The translations under genes and the position numbers were made by a program. Below the pieces are notes generated by a model that saw nothing but the letters and a program-made list of their open reading frames with translations, did not search any database and was not told the DNA's origin. From an uncultured Chlorobiota bacterium (lineage in GTDB: Bacteria > Bacteroidota > Bacteroidia > Bacteroidales > JAADGE01), in contig CAMZKQ010000064.1 in NCBI GenBank assembly GCA_947311265.1, positions 1-6,291 on the forward strand: DNA of 6,291 nucleotides. The letters run 5' to 3'. Positions 1-6,056 of the stretch are shown here, one piece after another (the first letter of the stretch is position 1; every line of letters starts with the position of its first letter).

Positions 1-494
1 TTTGAAAATAATAACCATTCCTGAAAAATGCCAAACGATTCAATTTTATCTAAATAATAAGCCGGGTAATTGGGTGTATTATTTTGGTCAATTTCTAGCA
101 AAGCCCCATTAATTGCAATAAAGCCATCTCCACAAGCAATTATTGATGCCGAATTTTTGGGGACATTGTAAACGGTCAAAATTATTGTAGCAAGTAAATC
201 ATTGGCATCAAGTGGTATTTCAGTTTTAACGTTTCTCAATGTATTTAAAGTCTGAAATAAAATTTCTTCTGCCAGTTCCTTTTCACTCCCATCAAATTCA
301 GAAAACTCAAATTTTTTGCATACAGAACGCATGATTTTTCCCAGTAATGCCGAAGCAAAGTGCGAATTATCGCCACCAGAGCAACCGTCGAAAACAGCAA
401 ATATTATAAAATGATCAAATTTTGTATGAAAAAGAAAGTCCTCGCAATAATCTGGGTGTAAAGTTCCTCGTTTTAGTAGTGTATATAAGCTCAT
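1..494 (-). CDS. PP2C-like protein phosphatase, 3'-truncated by window edge
   Basis: The first 164 codons of a minus-strand gene are visible, and the rest lies beyond position 1. The translation has PP2C-family landmarks: H13-P14 with E18-D19 (early acidic motif), the signature VFDGCSGGDNSHFAS at residues 34-48 with metal-binding type D36-G37, a hydrophobic strand LLATIILTVYN at 100-110, and ACGDGFIAIN at 120-129, matching the 'GDs' strand of the family. PP2C enzymes are metal-dependent Ser/Thr phosphatases; substrate and partner are unknown here. No signal peptide or membrane segment is visible, so it is probably cytoplasmic. The ATG at 494 is chosen because the domain begins almost at once and the next methionine (residue 55) falls after the D36-G37 motif. 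A clean TAnnTTTG box lies only a few bases upstream. Family assignment is fairly sure. Whether it is catalytically active cannot be judged, because the C-terminal acidic residues are off-window. Confidence 0.8.
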   Translation of the reverse strand, partial: MSLYTLLKRGTLHPDYCEDFLFHTKFDHFIIFAVFDGCSGGDNSHFASALLGKIMRSVCKKFEFSEFDGSEKELAEEILFQTLNTLRNVKTEIPLDANDLLATIILTVYNVPKNSASIIACGDGFIAINGALLEIDQNNTPNYPAYYLDKIESFGIFQEWLLFS

Positions 495-501
495 TTGAAT
501 A

Positions 502-509
502 CAAATATA
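502..509 (-). promoter_or_regulatory. -7 box (TATATTTG) for the PP2C-like gene
   Basis: On the minus strand this reads TATATTTG, a perfect match to the Bacteroidetes sigma -7 consensus TAnnTTTG. I see no TTG at the usual -33 distance. The box ends only 7 nt before the ATG, so transcription would start within about 1-3 nt of the start codon. This would give a nearly leaderless mRNA. The promoter call is inferred from consensus only. Confidence 0.45.
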
Positions 510-527
510 AAAATTTTTTAGCTAAGA

Positions 528-553
528 TGCTTAAAATTCTAAACTTTTAAGCA
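528..553. promoter_or_regulatory. 9-bp inverted repeat between divergent genes
   Basis: TGCTTAAAA (528-536) and TTTTAAGCA (545-553) are perfect inverted repeats around an 8-nt centre. The dyad sits in the 183-nt gap between the divergent PP2C-like and propeller genes, at the place where the -33 region of the minus-strand promoter should be. It could be an operator for a dimeric regulator. It is unlikely to be a terminator, since no gene points into it and no long T-run follows closely. A weaker dyad, TCCTA/TAGGA, lies at 575-591. Confidence 0.35.
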
Positions 554-677
554 CTTGTTGAAAAAAACTACCTATCCTATATTATTTAGGACTGAAATTT
601 GTATAACAGTAAAAGGAGTTGCTTTGTAAAGGATTTTTTACTAAATGTAAAATAAGCCACCTCTCAAAATCAATATA

Positions 678-2153
678 TTGTATAAAAAAGCCTACATATT
701 ATTTTGCCTTAGCTTCCTGCTTCCGCCTGTAATCTTTGCCCAGTACTCTGTAAACTGGGCAAAAGGTTTTGGGGGCGAACGCAAGGATAAAGCCGCCGAA
801 GTTATAGAAACCATGGACGGAGGACTGCTTATGGGGGGGCGTGTAATACGAAAAAATACATTTTTATGGCTCTTAAAAACAGATGCCTACGGCAACGAAA
901 TTTGGGGCAAAACCTACGAAAAATACTACCGTTCTGCTGCAAATTCACTCATTCAAAACCAAGAAGATACTTGCATTATTGCAGCAGGATTTTGTACAAA
1001 AAATAAAAAGTTTAGCCACGATATTAATGGCTGGATTATAAAAACAGACCGCTTTGGAACGCTCCTTTGGGAGCGAGTTTACGGAAAAAAAGGCAATGAA
1101 GAAATCCGAGATATTATCCCCGATGGCGAAGGTGGCTATGTGGCCTGTGGCTACTCAACATCTAACGAAGCGCTGGAAAAAGAATTTTGGGTATTCAGAA
1201 TTGACGGCGATGGAAATCTCATTTGGGAGAAATTTTTTGGAGAATCAGTAGAAGATGTTGCAGCTTGTGTAACAAGAACTTATGATGGACACTTCGTGGC
1301 CGCTGGCTATGGTATAAATCGAAATAAAAGAACACTACGTGTTATAAAACTAGATAAAAATAATGGCGATGATATTTGGGATTTGCCCTGGCTTAAAGAT
1401 GCCTCCAGAGAGGCATTAGGCATTGCTGAAACCCCAGATAGTTGCTTAATTATCGCAGGTACTTTTCGCAAAGCAGCACAAGAAACGCAAAATGCTTTGC
1501 TCTATAAAATCTCTACCGAAGGCGACTCTATTTGGGAGCAAACTTTCGATTACAATGGGCGAGAAGAAGCCACAGCAGTCCGAATATCTTACGATAATAA
1601 AATCCTTGTGGCAGGCTACACTAAATTTAACGATGAAGCTTATGATGCCGATTTTTGGACACGAAAAATGGGACTCGATGGAACAATTATCTGGGAAAAC
1701 GTCTTCGATAGAGGTAGCCTAGATTACGCCTACTCCCTCTGCGAAACCAAAGATAATGGGCTCGCACAAGCCGGAGCAACCTATGCCGAAGACGAAGGTT
1801 GGGACTATGCCCTTATGAAATATAAAAATGAAGAGATGACAAAAATAACAGTTATTCAGCCCGAAGATTCTGTTGTTACCACAGTAAATATTAAATACGA
1901 TTTAGAAATTTGTATCGCCAGTGCCTTAAAACTAGAGAATGCAGAAGTATTTGTAAATGGGAGCCTGCAATTTAATAACGCTATGAATGCCAACCTAATA
2001 ACAGATAAGGACTGCCGATTTCCTATCTATACAACAATTTTGCTTTTGGAAGGAAAAAATGATATTCTAATAAATATTAAAGACGAAAAAGGCTTTGTTG
2101 TTCAAGAAAGAAGAATTATTTATTATATCCCATCGCCAGAAACAGGCTGGTAA
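678..2153 (+). CDS. Exported seven-repeat beta-propeller protein with C-terminal Ig-like module
   Basis: A 491-residue protein. Residues 1-21 form a Sec signal peptide (K3-K4, hydrophobic core, PPVIFA, then Q22). Seven repeats follow at about 28-76, 77-131, 132-183, 184-234, 235-286, 287-339 and 340-386. Each follows the pattern F/YG..., T.DGG..-AGY, then W..K.D..G..IW, as in WD40-unrelated propeller repeats of Bacteroidetes secreted proteins. Seven units would close one propeller. Residues 387-491 look like an Ig-like strand module (VFVNG at 424-428, LLLEGKNDILINI at 455-467) of the sort found in Bacteroidetes surface and caspase-like proteins. No type IX sorting domain or lipobox is seen, and the chain ends soon after the last strand. 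The start is TTG at 678: an in-frame TAA at 648-650 leaves no upstream ATG, and this start gives an intact signal peptide. Function is unknown; binding or scaffold roles are guesses. Confidence 0.8.
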   Translation: MYKKAYILFCLSFLLPPVIFAQYSVNWAKGFGGERKDKAAEVIETMDGGLLMGGRVIRKNTFLWLLKTDAYGNEIWGKTYEKYYRSAANSLIQNQEDTCIIAAGFCTKNKKFSHDINGWIIKTDRFGTLLWERVYGKKGNEEIRDIIPDGEGGYVACGYSTSNEALEKEFWVFRIDGDGNLIWEKFFGESVEDVAACVTRTYDGHFVAAGYGINRNKRTLRVIKLDKNNGDDIWDLPWLKDASREALGIAETPDSCLIIAGTFRKAAQETQNALLYKISTEGDSIWEQTFDYNGREEATAVRISYDNKILVAGYTKFNDEAYDADFWTRKMGLDGTIIWENVFDRGSLDYAYSLCETKDNGLAQAGATYAEDEGWDYALMKYKNEEMTKITVIQPEDSVVTTVNIKYDLEICIASALKLENAEVFVNGSLQFNNAMNANLITDKDCRFPIYTTILLLEGKNDILINIKDEKGFVVQERRIIYYIPSPETGW

Positions 2154-2206
2154 ATGCCTATGCAAGATTATTTTAAGTACTAAGTAATAAAGATTAAAAA
2201 AAAAAT

Positions 2207-2214
2207 TAACTTTA
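2207..2214 (+). promoter_or_regulatory. Possible -7 box upstream of cmk
   Basis: TAACTTTA matches TAnnTTTG at all but the last base and lies 32 nt before the cmk ATG, in a 93-nt gap after the propeller gene. An A-rich run (2194-2205) lies just upstream. No TTG is found at the -33 distance. The gap size suggests cmk-ispH has its own promoter, but this exact site is only a weak candidate. Confidence 0.25.
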
Positions 2215-2246
2215 CCACCAATTCCCGAACATTAAAAATATCAAAA

Positions 2247-2951
2247 ATGGAAACCGCTAAAATAATAATTGCAATAGATGGGCATTCTTCCTGTGGGAAA
2301 AGTACAGTTGCAAAAGAATTATCTAAAATGTTGAAATATAGATATATAGACACAGGGGCAATGTATAGGGCCGTAACTTTATACGCTTTGAAAAATAATA
2401 TTATCGAAAATAACAGTATAAATGATGCAGTTTTAGAAGCCGCACTTTTATCAGGAAACTTAAGAATTGACTTTAAATTTAATAGCAAAACAGATAATTC
2501 CGATTGCTTTTTAAACGGAAAGCCTGTTGAGAAGGAAATAAGAAAAACAGAAGTGGCCAACAATGTTAGCCAAATAGCAACACTTAAATTTGTGAGAGAA
2601 AACCTTGTAGCCTTACAACAAAATATGGGTGCCGGAGGCGGTGTTGTTATGGACGGGAGAGATATTGGAACAGTTGTATTCCCTAATGCTGAACTTAAAA
2701 TATTCCTTACCGCAGCGGCAAAAATTAGAGCAGAAAGGCGGTTTAAAGAATTAACAGAAAAAGGCGAATCTGTAAAATTTGAAGACATCTTAGAAAATGT
2801 AAAATTACGAGATAAAATAGATTCTACCCGAAAAATTAGCCCACTAAAACAAGCCAAAGATGCCTACCTTATTGATAATTCAAAATTATCTAGGGAAGAA
2901 ACGCTAGCCGCTTGTATCGAACTTTACAATAAAACAATAAATAAAAAATGA
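2247..2951 (+). CDS. cmk: Cytidylate kinase (CMP/dCMP kinase)
   Basis: Cmk transfers the gamma-phosphate of ATP to CMP or dCMP, giving CDP or dCDP for RNA, DNA and CDP-activated lipid precursors in the cytoplasm. The 234-residue product is of normal bacterial length. It shows the Walker A loop G12-HSSC-GKST (12-20), the CMP-binding DTGAMYRA (35-42), the hallmark DGRDIGT (136-142), an R-rich segment (R161, R164, R165) opening the lid region, and RDKIDSTRKISPL (188-200) followed by DAYLIDNS (205-212), as in other Cmk proteins. The ATG at 2247 places the P-loop 11 residues in, as expected. Its last four bases overlap the start of ispH (ATGA, 2948-2951), so the two are probably co-transcribed and translationally coupled; neighbouring cmk and ispH is a recurring arrangement in bacteria. 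Nothing is odd or missing. Confidence 0.97.
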   Translation: METAKIIIAIDGHSSCGKSTVAKELSKMLKYRYIDTGAMYRAVTLYALKNNIIENNSINDAVLEAALLSGNLRIDFKFNSKTDNSDCFLNGKPVEKEIRKTEVANNVSQIATLKFVRENLVALQQNMGAGGGVVMDGRDIGTVVFPNAELKIFLTAAAKIRAERRFKELTEKGESVKFEDILENVKLRDKIDSTRKISPLKQAKDAYLIDNSKLSREETLAACIELYNKTINKK

Positions 2952-3820
2952 CAGTTGAAATAGATAAAAAATCAGGCTTTTGTTTTGGCGTTCAGTATGC
3001 CATAGAACGTGCCGAAAACGAACTCGAAAACCAAGACGAACTCTACTGTCTTGGTGATATTGTACACAATAACGCAGAAGTAGAACGCCTAAAAGCAATG
3101 GGCTTAAAAAGCATTGATAAAGAAAAATTTAAAACATTAAAAAATACAAAAGTACTCATTCGGGCACATGGCGAACCACCCGAAACATACAAAATTGCCC
3201 TCGAAAATAATATCCAACTGCTAGATGCCTCATGCCCAGTAGTTTTGCGATTGCAAAACAATATAAAAAAGGGCTACGATAAAGTTACAGAAGAAGGCGG
3301 ACAACTTATCATCTTTGGCAAAAAAGGACATGCCGAAGTTAGCGGGCTAGTTGGGCAAACACAAGGCAAAGCCATTGTAGTTGCCTCTTTTGACGATTTA
3401 GATAAAATTGACTTTACCAAGCCAATTAGCCTATTTTCTCAAACCACAAAAAGCCCACAGGGCTATAAGGATATTACCGAAGAGATTAAGCGGCGTATGG
3501 CTTTGCAACAAAAAAATGAAATTAATTTTGCCGGAAAAAACACTATCTGTGGGCAAGTATCTAACCGAGATGGTGGGCTTAAAGAATTTGCCCAAAAACA
3601 CGATGTCGTTATTTTTGTAAGTGGGAAAAAAAGCTCTAATGGAAAAGTCCTGTTTGCTGTTTGCAAAGCCGAAAACCCTAGAACACATTTTATTTCAGTA
3701 CCAAAGGAACTTGATTTATCTTGGCTTACTGCGGCAAATTCGGTAGGTATTTGCGGGGCAACCTCTACCCCCCGCTGGCTAATGGAAGAAACTCAAAAAT
3801 GGATAACAGACCATATTTAG
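2948..3820 (+). CDS. ispH: 4-hydroxy-3-methylbut-2-enyl diphosphate reductase (IspH/LytB)
   Basis: IspH is the [4Fe-4S] enzyme that reduces HMBPP to IPP and DMAPP, the last step of the MEP (non-mevalonate) isoprenoid pathway. The 290-residue product has all three cluster cysteines: C12 in SGFCFGV, C96 in DASCPVV and C201 in TICGQVSNRD. Substrate-pocket residues are also in place: H40, H74 (RAHGE), H128 and E130 (GHAEV), S229-S230-N231 (KKSSNG) and S273 (TSTP). From C201 back to H128 the positions run four ahead of E. coli numbering as I recall it. The C-terminal motif GICGATSTPRWLMEE (267-281) replaces the TAGAS-P form of proteobacteria, keeping the serine and proline, as in my memory of other Bacteroidetes enzymes. 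Its start overlaps the cmk stop by four bases. A hairpin terminator follows five bases after the stop. The organism therefore likely makes isoprenoids through MEP. Confidence 0.97.
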   Translation: MTVEIDKKSGFCFGVQYAIERAENELENQDELYCLGDIVHNNAEVERLKAMGLKSIDKEKFKTLKNTKVLIRAHGEPPETYKIALENNIQLLDASCPVVLRLQNNIKKGYDKVTEEGGQLIIFGKKGHAEVSGLVGQTQGKAIVVASFDDLDKIDFTKPISLFSQTTKSPQGYKDITEEIKRRMALQQKNEINFAGKNTICGQVSNRDGGLKEFAQKHDVVIFVSGKKSSNGKVLFAVCKAENPRTHFISVPKELDLSWLTAANSVGICGATSTPRWLMEETQKWITDHI

Positions 3821-3824
3821 CTAA

Positions 3825-3854
3825 AAAACACCCAACCAAAAAGTTGAGTGTTTT
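3825..3854. terminator. Shared hairpin terminator between convergent ispH and rocD
   Basis: AAAACACCCAAC (3825-3836) and GTTGAGTGTTTT (3843-3854) form a 12-bp inverted repeat around CAAAAA. The one imperfect position (3832/3847) is a C-A mismatch in plus-strand RNA but a G-U wobble in minus-strand RNA. The minus transcript also ends in a run of six U (complement of 3823-3828), so it should terminate rocD better than ispH. The plus transcript has only four U. It lies 21 nt beyond the rocD stop. Confidence 0.8.
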
Positions 3855-3875
3855 ACACGTTTATAGCCCAGTAAA

Positions 3876-5084
3876 TTAAAAAGAAAGAAGTGTCTTTTTA
3901 ATAATGGCAACCGCTTCCATAATCTGCTCCTTATTAATGGTTAGGGGAGGGGCAAAGCGGATAATATCGCCATGCGTTGGTTTTGCCAAAAGCCCATTAT
4001 CCCTAAGAGCAAGGCACACGTCCCAAGCCTCTTTACCATTTTTTGGCTTAATAATTATTGCATTCAATAAACCTTTTCCTCTTACAAGGGTAAGCATTTC
4101 AGAGTCAATTTTTTCCAATTCAGAACGGAAAATAGCACCCATTTTTTCAGCATTCTCAATTAAATTTTCATCTTTAACGACCTCCAAGGCAGCTATTGCA
4201 ACCTTAGCAGCAACAGGATTGCCCCCAAAAGTAGAGCCATGCTCACCCGGTTTTATTACAAGCATAACATCATCATCGGCAAGTACCGCAGACACTGGCA
4301 TAACACCACCCGATAAGGCTTTCCCTAAAATCAAAACATCAGGGCGAACACCTTCATGCTCAACAGCTAATAATTTCCCTGTACGTGCAATTCCCGTCTG
4401 CACCTCATCGGCAACAAAAAGCACATTATTCGCCTTGCAAAGGTCATACGCCGATTTCAAATACCCATTGTCAGGCACAAAAACCCCAGCCTCACCCTGT
4501 ATCGGCTCAACTAAAAAAGCACAAACATTTGGGTCTGAAAGTTCCTTTTCCAAAGCCTCAATATCATTATAAGGCACAGTAACAAAGCCCGGCGTATAAG
4601 GGCCAAAGCCCTTGTAAGAATCAGGGTCTGTGGACATTGAGATAATTGTAATTGTACGCCCATGAAAATTATCAGCACAAACAATAATTTTAGCCTCATT
4701 GTCAGGTATCCCCTTAACATCGTAGCCCCAACGTCTGGCCAGTTTTAAAGCCGTTTCATCAGCCTCAGCCCCAGTATTCATAGGCAAAACTTTGTCGTAT
4801 CCAAAATATTTAGCCACATATTCTTCAAACTCGCCAAGCACATTATTATAAAAAGCACGAGAGGTTAGCGTAAGTTTTTTAGCCTGCTCAACCATAGCAC
4901 CTACAATTTTTGGGTGGCAATGCCCTTGATTTACAGCAGAATAAGCCGAAAGAAAGTCAAAATATTTTTTACCATCGGTATCCCAAACATAAATACCTTC
5001 GCCTTTTTCAAGAACAACTGGAAGCGGGTGGTAATTGTGAGCACCGTACCTGTCTTCACGAGAAATGTAATCCTGTTTTGTCAT
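3876..5084 (-). CDS. rocD: Ornithine--oxo-acid aminotransferase
   Basis: This PLP enzyme (class III aminotransferase) converts ornithine and 2-oxoglutarate to glutamate-5-semialdehyde and glutamate, linking arginine/ornithine to proline and glutamate metabolism. The 402-residue chain has the cofactor lysine K255 in LGKALSGG, the PLP-N1 aspartate D226 in ADEVQTG, E193/E198 in EPIQGEAG, FHGRT at 140-144 and R376 in DIIRFAPP. With a constant offset of 37 (as I recall human OAT numbering, where the mitochondrial presequence accounts for the shift) these fit K292, D263, E235, R180 and R413, and Y18 and Y48 fit Y55 and Y85. Those ornithine-contacting tyrosines favour ornithine over acetylornithine or GABA aminotransferase. 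The ATG at 5084 gives a start like the mature human enzyme. It is transcribed alone or after the WbqC-like gene (121-nt gap); a separate promoter is visible. Confidence 0.95.
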   Translation of the reverse strand: MTKQDYISREDRYGAHNYHPLPVVLEKGEGIYVWDTDGKKYFDFLSAYSAVNQGHCHPKIVGAMVEQAKKLTLTSRAFYNNVLGEFEEYVAKYFGYDKVLPMNTGAEADETALKLARRWGYDVKGIPDNEAKIIVCADNFHGRTITIISMSTDPDSYKGFGPYTPGFVTVPYNDIEALEKELSDPNVCAFLVEPIQGEAGVFVPDNGYLKSAYDLCKANNVLFVADEVQTGIARTGKLLAVEHEGVRPDVLILGKALSGGVMPVSAVLADDDVMLVIKPGEHGSTFGGNPVAAKVAIAALEVVKDENLIENAEKMGAIFRSELEKIDSEMLTLVRGKGLLNAIIIKPKNGKEAWDVCLALRDNGLLAKPTHGDIIRFAPPLTINKEQIMEAVAIIKKTLLSF

Positions 5085-5122
5085 TAAATTAAGAAATTAA
5101 AAGATTAAAAATAAATTAAGTC

Positions 5123-5137
5123 GGGCTAAAATAGCCC
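5123..5137 (-). promoter_or_regulatory. Small perfect hairpin in the rocD 5' leader
   Basis: GGGCTA (5123-5128) and TAGCCC (5132-5137) pair perfectly around a 3-nt loop. This is a rare GC-rich patch in an AT-rich gap. It lies just downstream of the proposed rocD -7 box, at the very 5' end of the predicted rocD mRNA, 38 nt before the ATG. On the minus strand it is followed by GACTTAATTT rather than a clean U-run, so termination of the WbqC-like gene is possible but weak. Confidence 0.45.
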
Positions 5138-5148
5138 TCTTGCTTTTG

Positions 5149-5178
5149 CAAATATGATATTTTTTTTCAAAAAAACAA
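5149..5178 (-). promoter_or_regulatory. Bacteroidetes-type promoter of rocD
   Basis: On the minus strand, TTG (5178-5176), then exactly 19 nt, then CATATTTG (5156-5149) fits the Bacteroidetes -33/-7 pattern TTG-N19-21-TAnnTTTG with one mismatch (C for T at the first -7 base). Transcription would begin near 5140-5145 and give a leader of roughly 60 nt. It is the best -33/-7 pair in the window. The call rests on consensus alone. Confidence 0.5.
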
Positions 5179-5205
5179 CACGAAATAGAGCTAGTAATTT
5201 TAAAA

Positions 5206-5820
5206 CTACAAAATACTTTCCCGTAAAATATTAATAGCATTTGGCCCTTCGTTAAAAAGTAAATCCAAAGCAGATAAATTTTCCTGAAAAGGAAATTTTG
5301 AAGAGAACACTTGAGTATATGGCTTTGCACAGAAACGATTATCAATGACTTGAAACTTCTTTTTTGGGTGAATCCCATTCCGGTAATCAGGAAATTGAGT
5401 TAAATATTCCTTACTTAAAGCGATTTTTGCAGGTATTTCAAATTCTGTAAGCAACTGCGTAAGAATCTCGGCGTTAAAATCAAAAAGCAAAGCATGCCGA
5501 GTGGTAAAAAAATCTAGAAAAGCATCAATATAAAACTCAAAAAAAGGAGACGAACGATAAGCAGACTCAATACTCTTTAAATGAACCGCTTGCCAAGCGG
5601 TACTGTAATCAATCTCAACTTCTGTAATAAGAACATCCTCTCCCGACACCTTTTTGGTCGGCACACTAAGTATTTGCACCCCATTAGCAGCCAAAATTTG
5701 ACACCTATTCCGGAAACTTTGCTTCTGAAAATGCTCTTTAGTTTCAATATAAATAGTCTTGCCTAATAAAAATTTAGACAAATATTGCACACCAGGAAAA
5801 TAATTTGAAGAAAGAATCAT
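5206..5820 (-). CDS. WbqC-like family protein
   Basis: The 204-residue protein matches the WbqC-like family along its whole length. NYFPGVQYLSKFL (6-18), YIETKEHFQKQSFRNRC (24-40), W76 with HLKSIESAYRSSPFFEFY (80-97), FDFN (113-116), KPYTQVF (166-172) and NLSALDLLFNEGPN (181-194) are the blocks I recognise. The family takes its name from a gene in a Pseudomonas O-antigen cluster, but its biochemical activity is not established to my knowledge. No signal peptide or membrane span is seen, so it is probably cytoplasmic. The ATG at 5820 is preferred because family members begin just before the NYFP motif. A GTG at 5826 would add only two residues. It stands alone, with no glycan genes in view. 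Its upstream region carries the duplicated element described below, which may form its leader. Confidence 0.88.
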   Translation of the reverse strand: MILSSNYFPGVQYLSKFLLGKTIYIETKEHFQKQSFRNRCQILAANGVQILSVPTKKVSGEDVLITEVEIDYSTAWQAVHLKSIESAYRSSPFFEFYIDAFLDFFTTRHALLFDFNAEILTQLLTEFEIPAKIALSKEYLTQFPDYRNGIHPKKKFQVIDNRFCAKPYTQVFSSKFPFQENLSALDLLFNEGPNAINILRESIL

Positions 5821-5830
5821 AGACACACAC

Positions 5831-5844
5831 CTTATATATATAAG
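5831..5844. repeat. 14-bp perfect palindrome before the WbqC-like start
   Basis: CTTATATATATAAG is a perfect palindrome ending 10 nt upstream of the preferred ATG, next to a short GT-dinucleotide run (5822-5830) that includes the alternative GTG start. It could be a protein-binding site or a weak hairpin near the ribosome entry site. In AT-rich DNA such a sequence can arise by chance. Confidence 0.3.
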
Positions 5845-5861
5845 AAAAAATAAAAACTAAA

Positions 5862-5951
5862 GTTCGCTTTTGACTTGCCAACCTACCAGTACTTGGCAAC
5901 CTCTTGATAAACAGCAGTATTCTAAATATCAATATGATGCAAAAATATAAC
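5862..5951 (-). repeat. Duplicated structured element, copy 1 (WbqC-like leader)
   Basis: This is a 90-nt copy matching 6057-6159 at an offset of 195 nt. Over 5865-5932 there is one substitution (C at 5901, G at 6096). Copy 1 then lacks 13 nt present in copy 2 before the shared tail TATGATGCAAARATATAAC. Two dyads would fold in minus-strand RNA: TTGCCAA/TTGGCAA (5875-5881 with 5893-5899, 11-nt loop) and TTGATA/TATCAA (5904-5909 with 5927-5932, 17-nt loop). A T-rich stretch (minus strand, complement of 5844-5857) follows. It lies directly upstream of the WbqC-like gene and would form most of its 5' leader. The family is not recognised, and the strand is inferred from the -7 box and the gene direction. 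Confidence 0.8.
5940..5947 (-). promoter_or_regulatory. -7-like box at the upstream end of copy 1
   Basis: The minus strand reads TATTTTTG, matching TAnnTTTG, inside the shared tail of the element. Transcription would start near 5932-5935 and run through both stem-loops into the WbqC-like gene, giving a leader of about 110 nt. No TTG is seen at -33. Confidence 0.4.
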
Positions 5952-5992
5952 AGACTATTGAATTATAAAAAATAAATTATTCGGCTCAAACC

Positions 5993-6020
5993 TCCGTAAA
6001 AGTAAGTGATCTAGTACGGA
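5993..6020. repeat. Inverted repeat in the spacer between the two copies
   Basis: TCCGTA (5993-5998) and TACGGA (6015-6020) are perfect inverted repeats around a 16-nt centre that itself contains GATC and CTAG. This is the only other dyad of note in the 105-nt spacer, besides the 10-bp palindrome TATTGCAATA at 6043-6052. On the minus strand it follows a run of seven T (complement of 6026-6032). No function is assigned. Confidence 0.35.
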
Positions 6021-6056
6021 CACACAAAAAAAGAATCTTTAATATTGCAATACCCC

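Noticed and set aside
2180..2857. A 225-codon minus-strand frame opposite cmk
   Set aside because: It is the complement of a clear cmk gene with all family motifs, and its translation is low-complexity F/L/S/I-rich with no recognisable domain.
3904..4572. A 222-codon plus-strand frame opposite rocD
   Set aside because: Shadow of rocD. The aminotransferase reading has every catalytic residue, while the opposite frame is S/P/A-rich with no family features.
5821..5826. GTG at 5826 as the WbqC-like start
   Set aside because: It adds only two residues before an ATG that fits the usual N-terminus of the family, and it lies in a GT-dinucleotide run.
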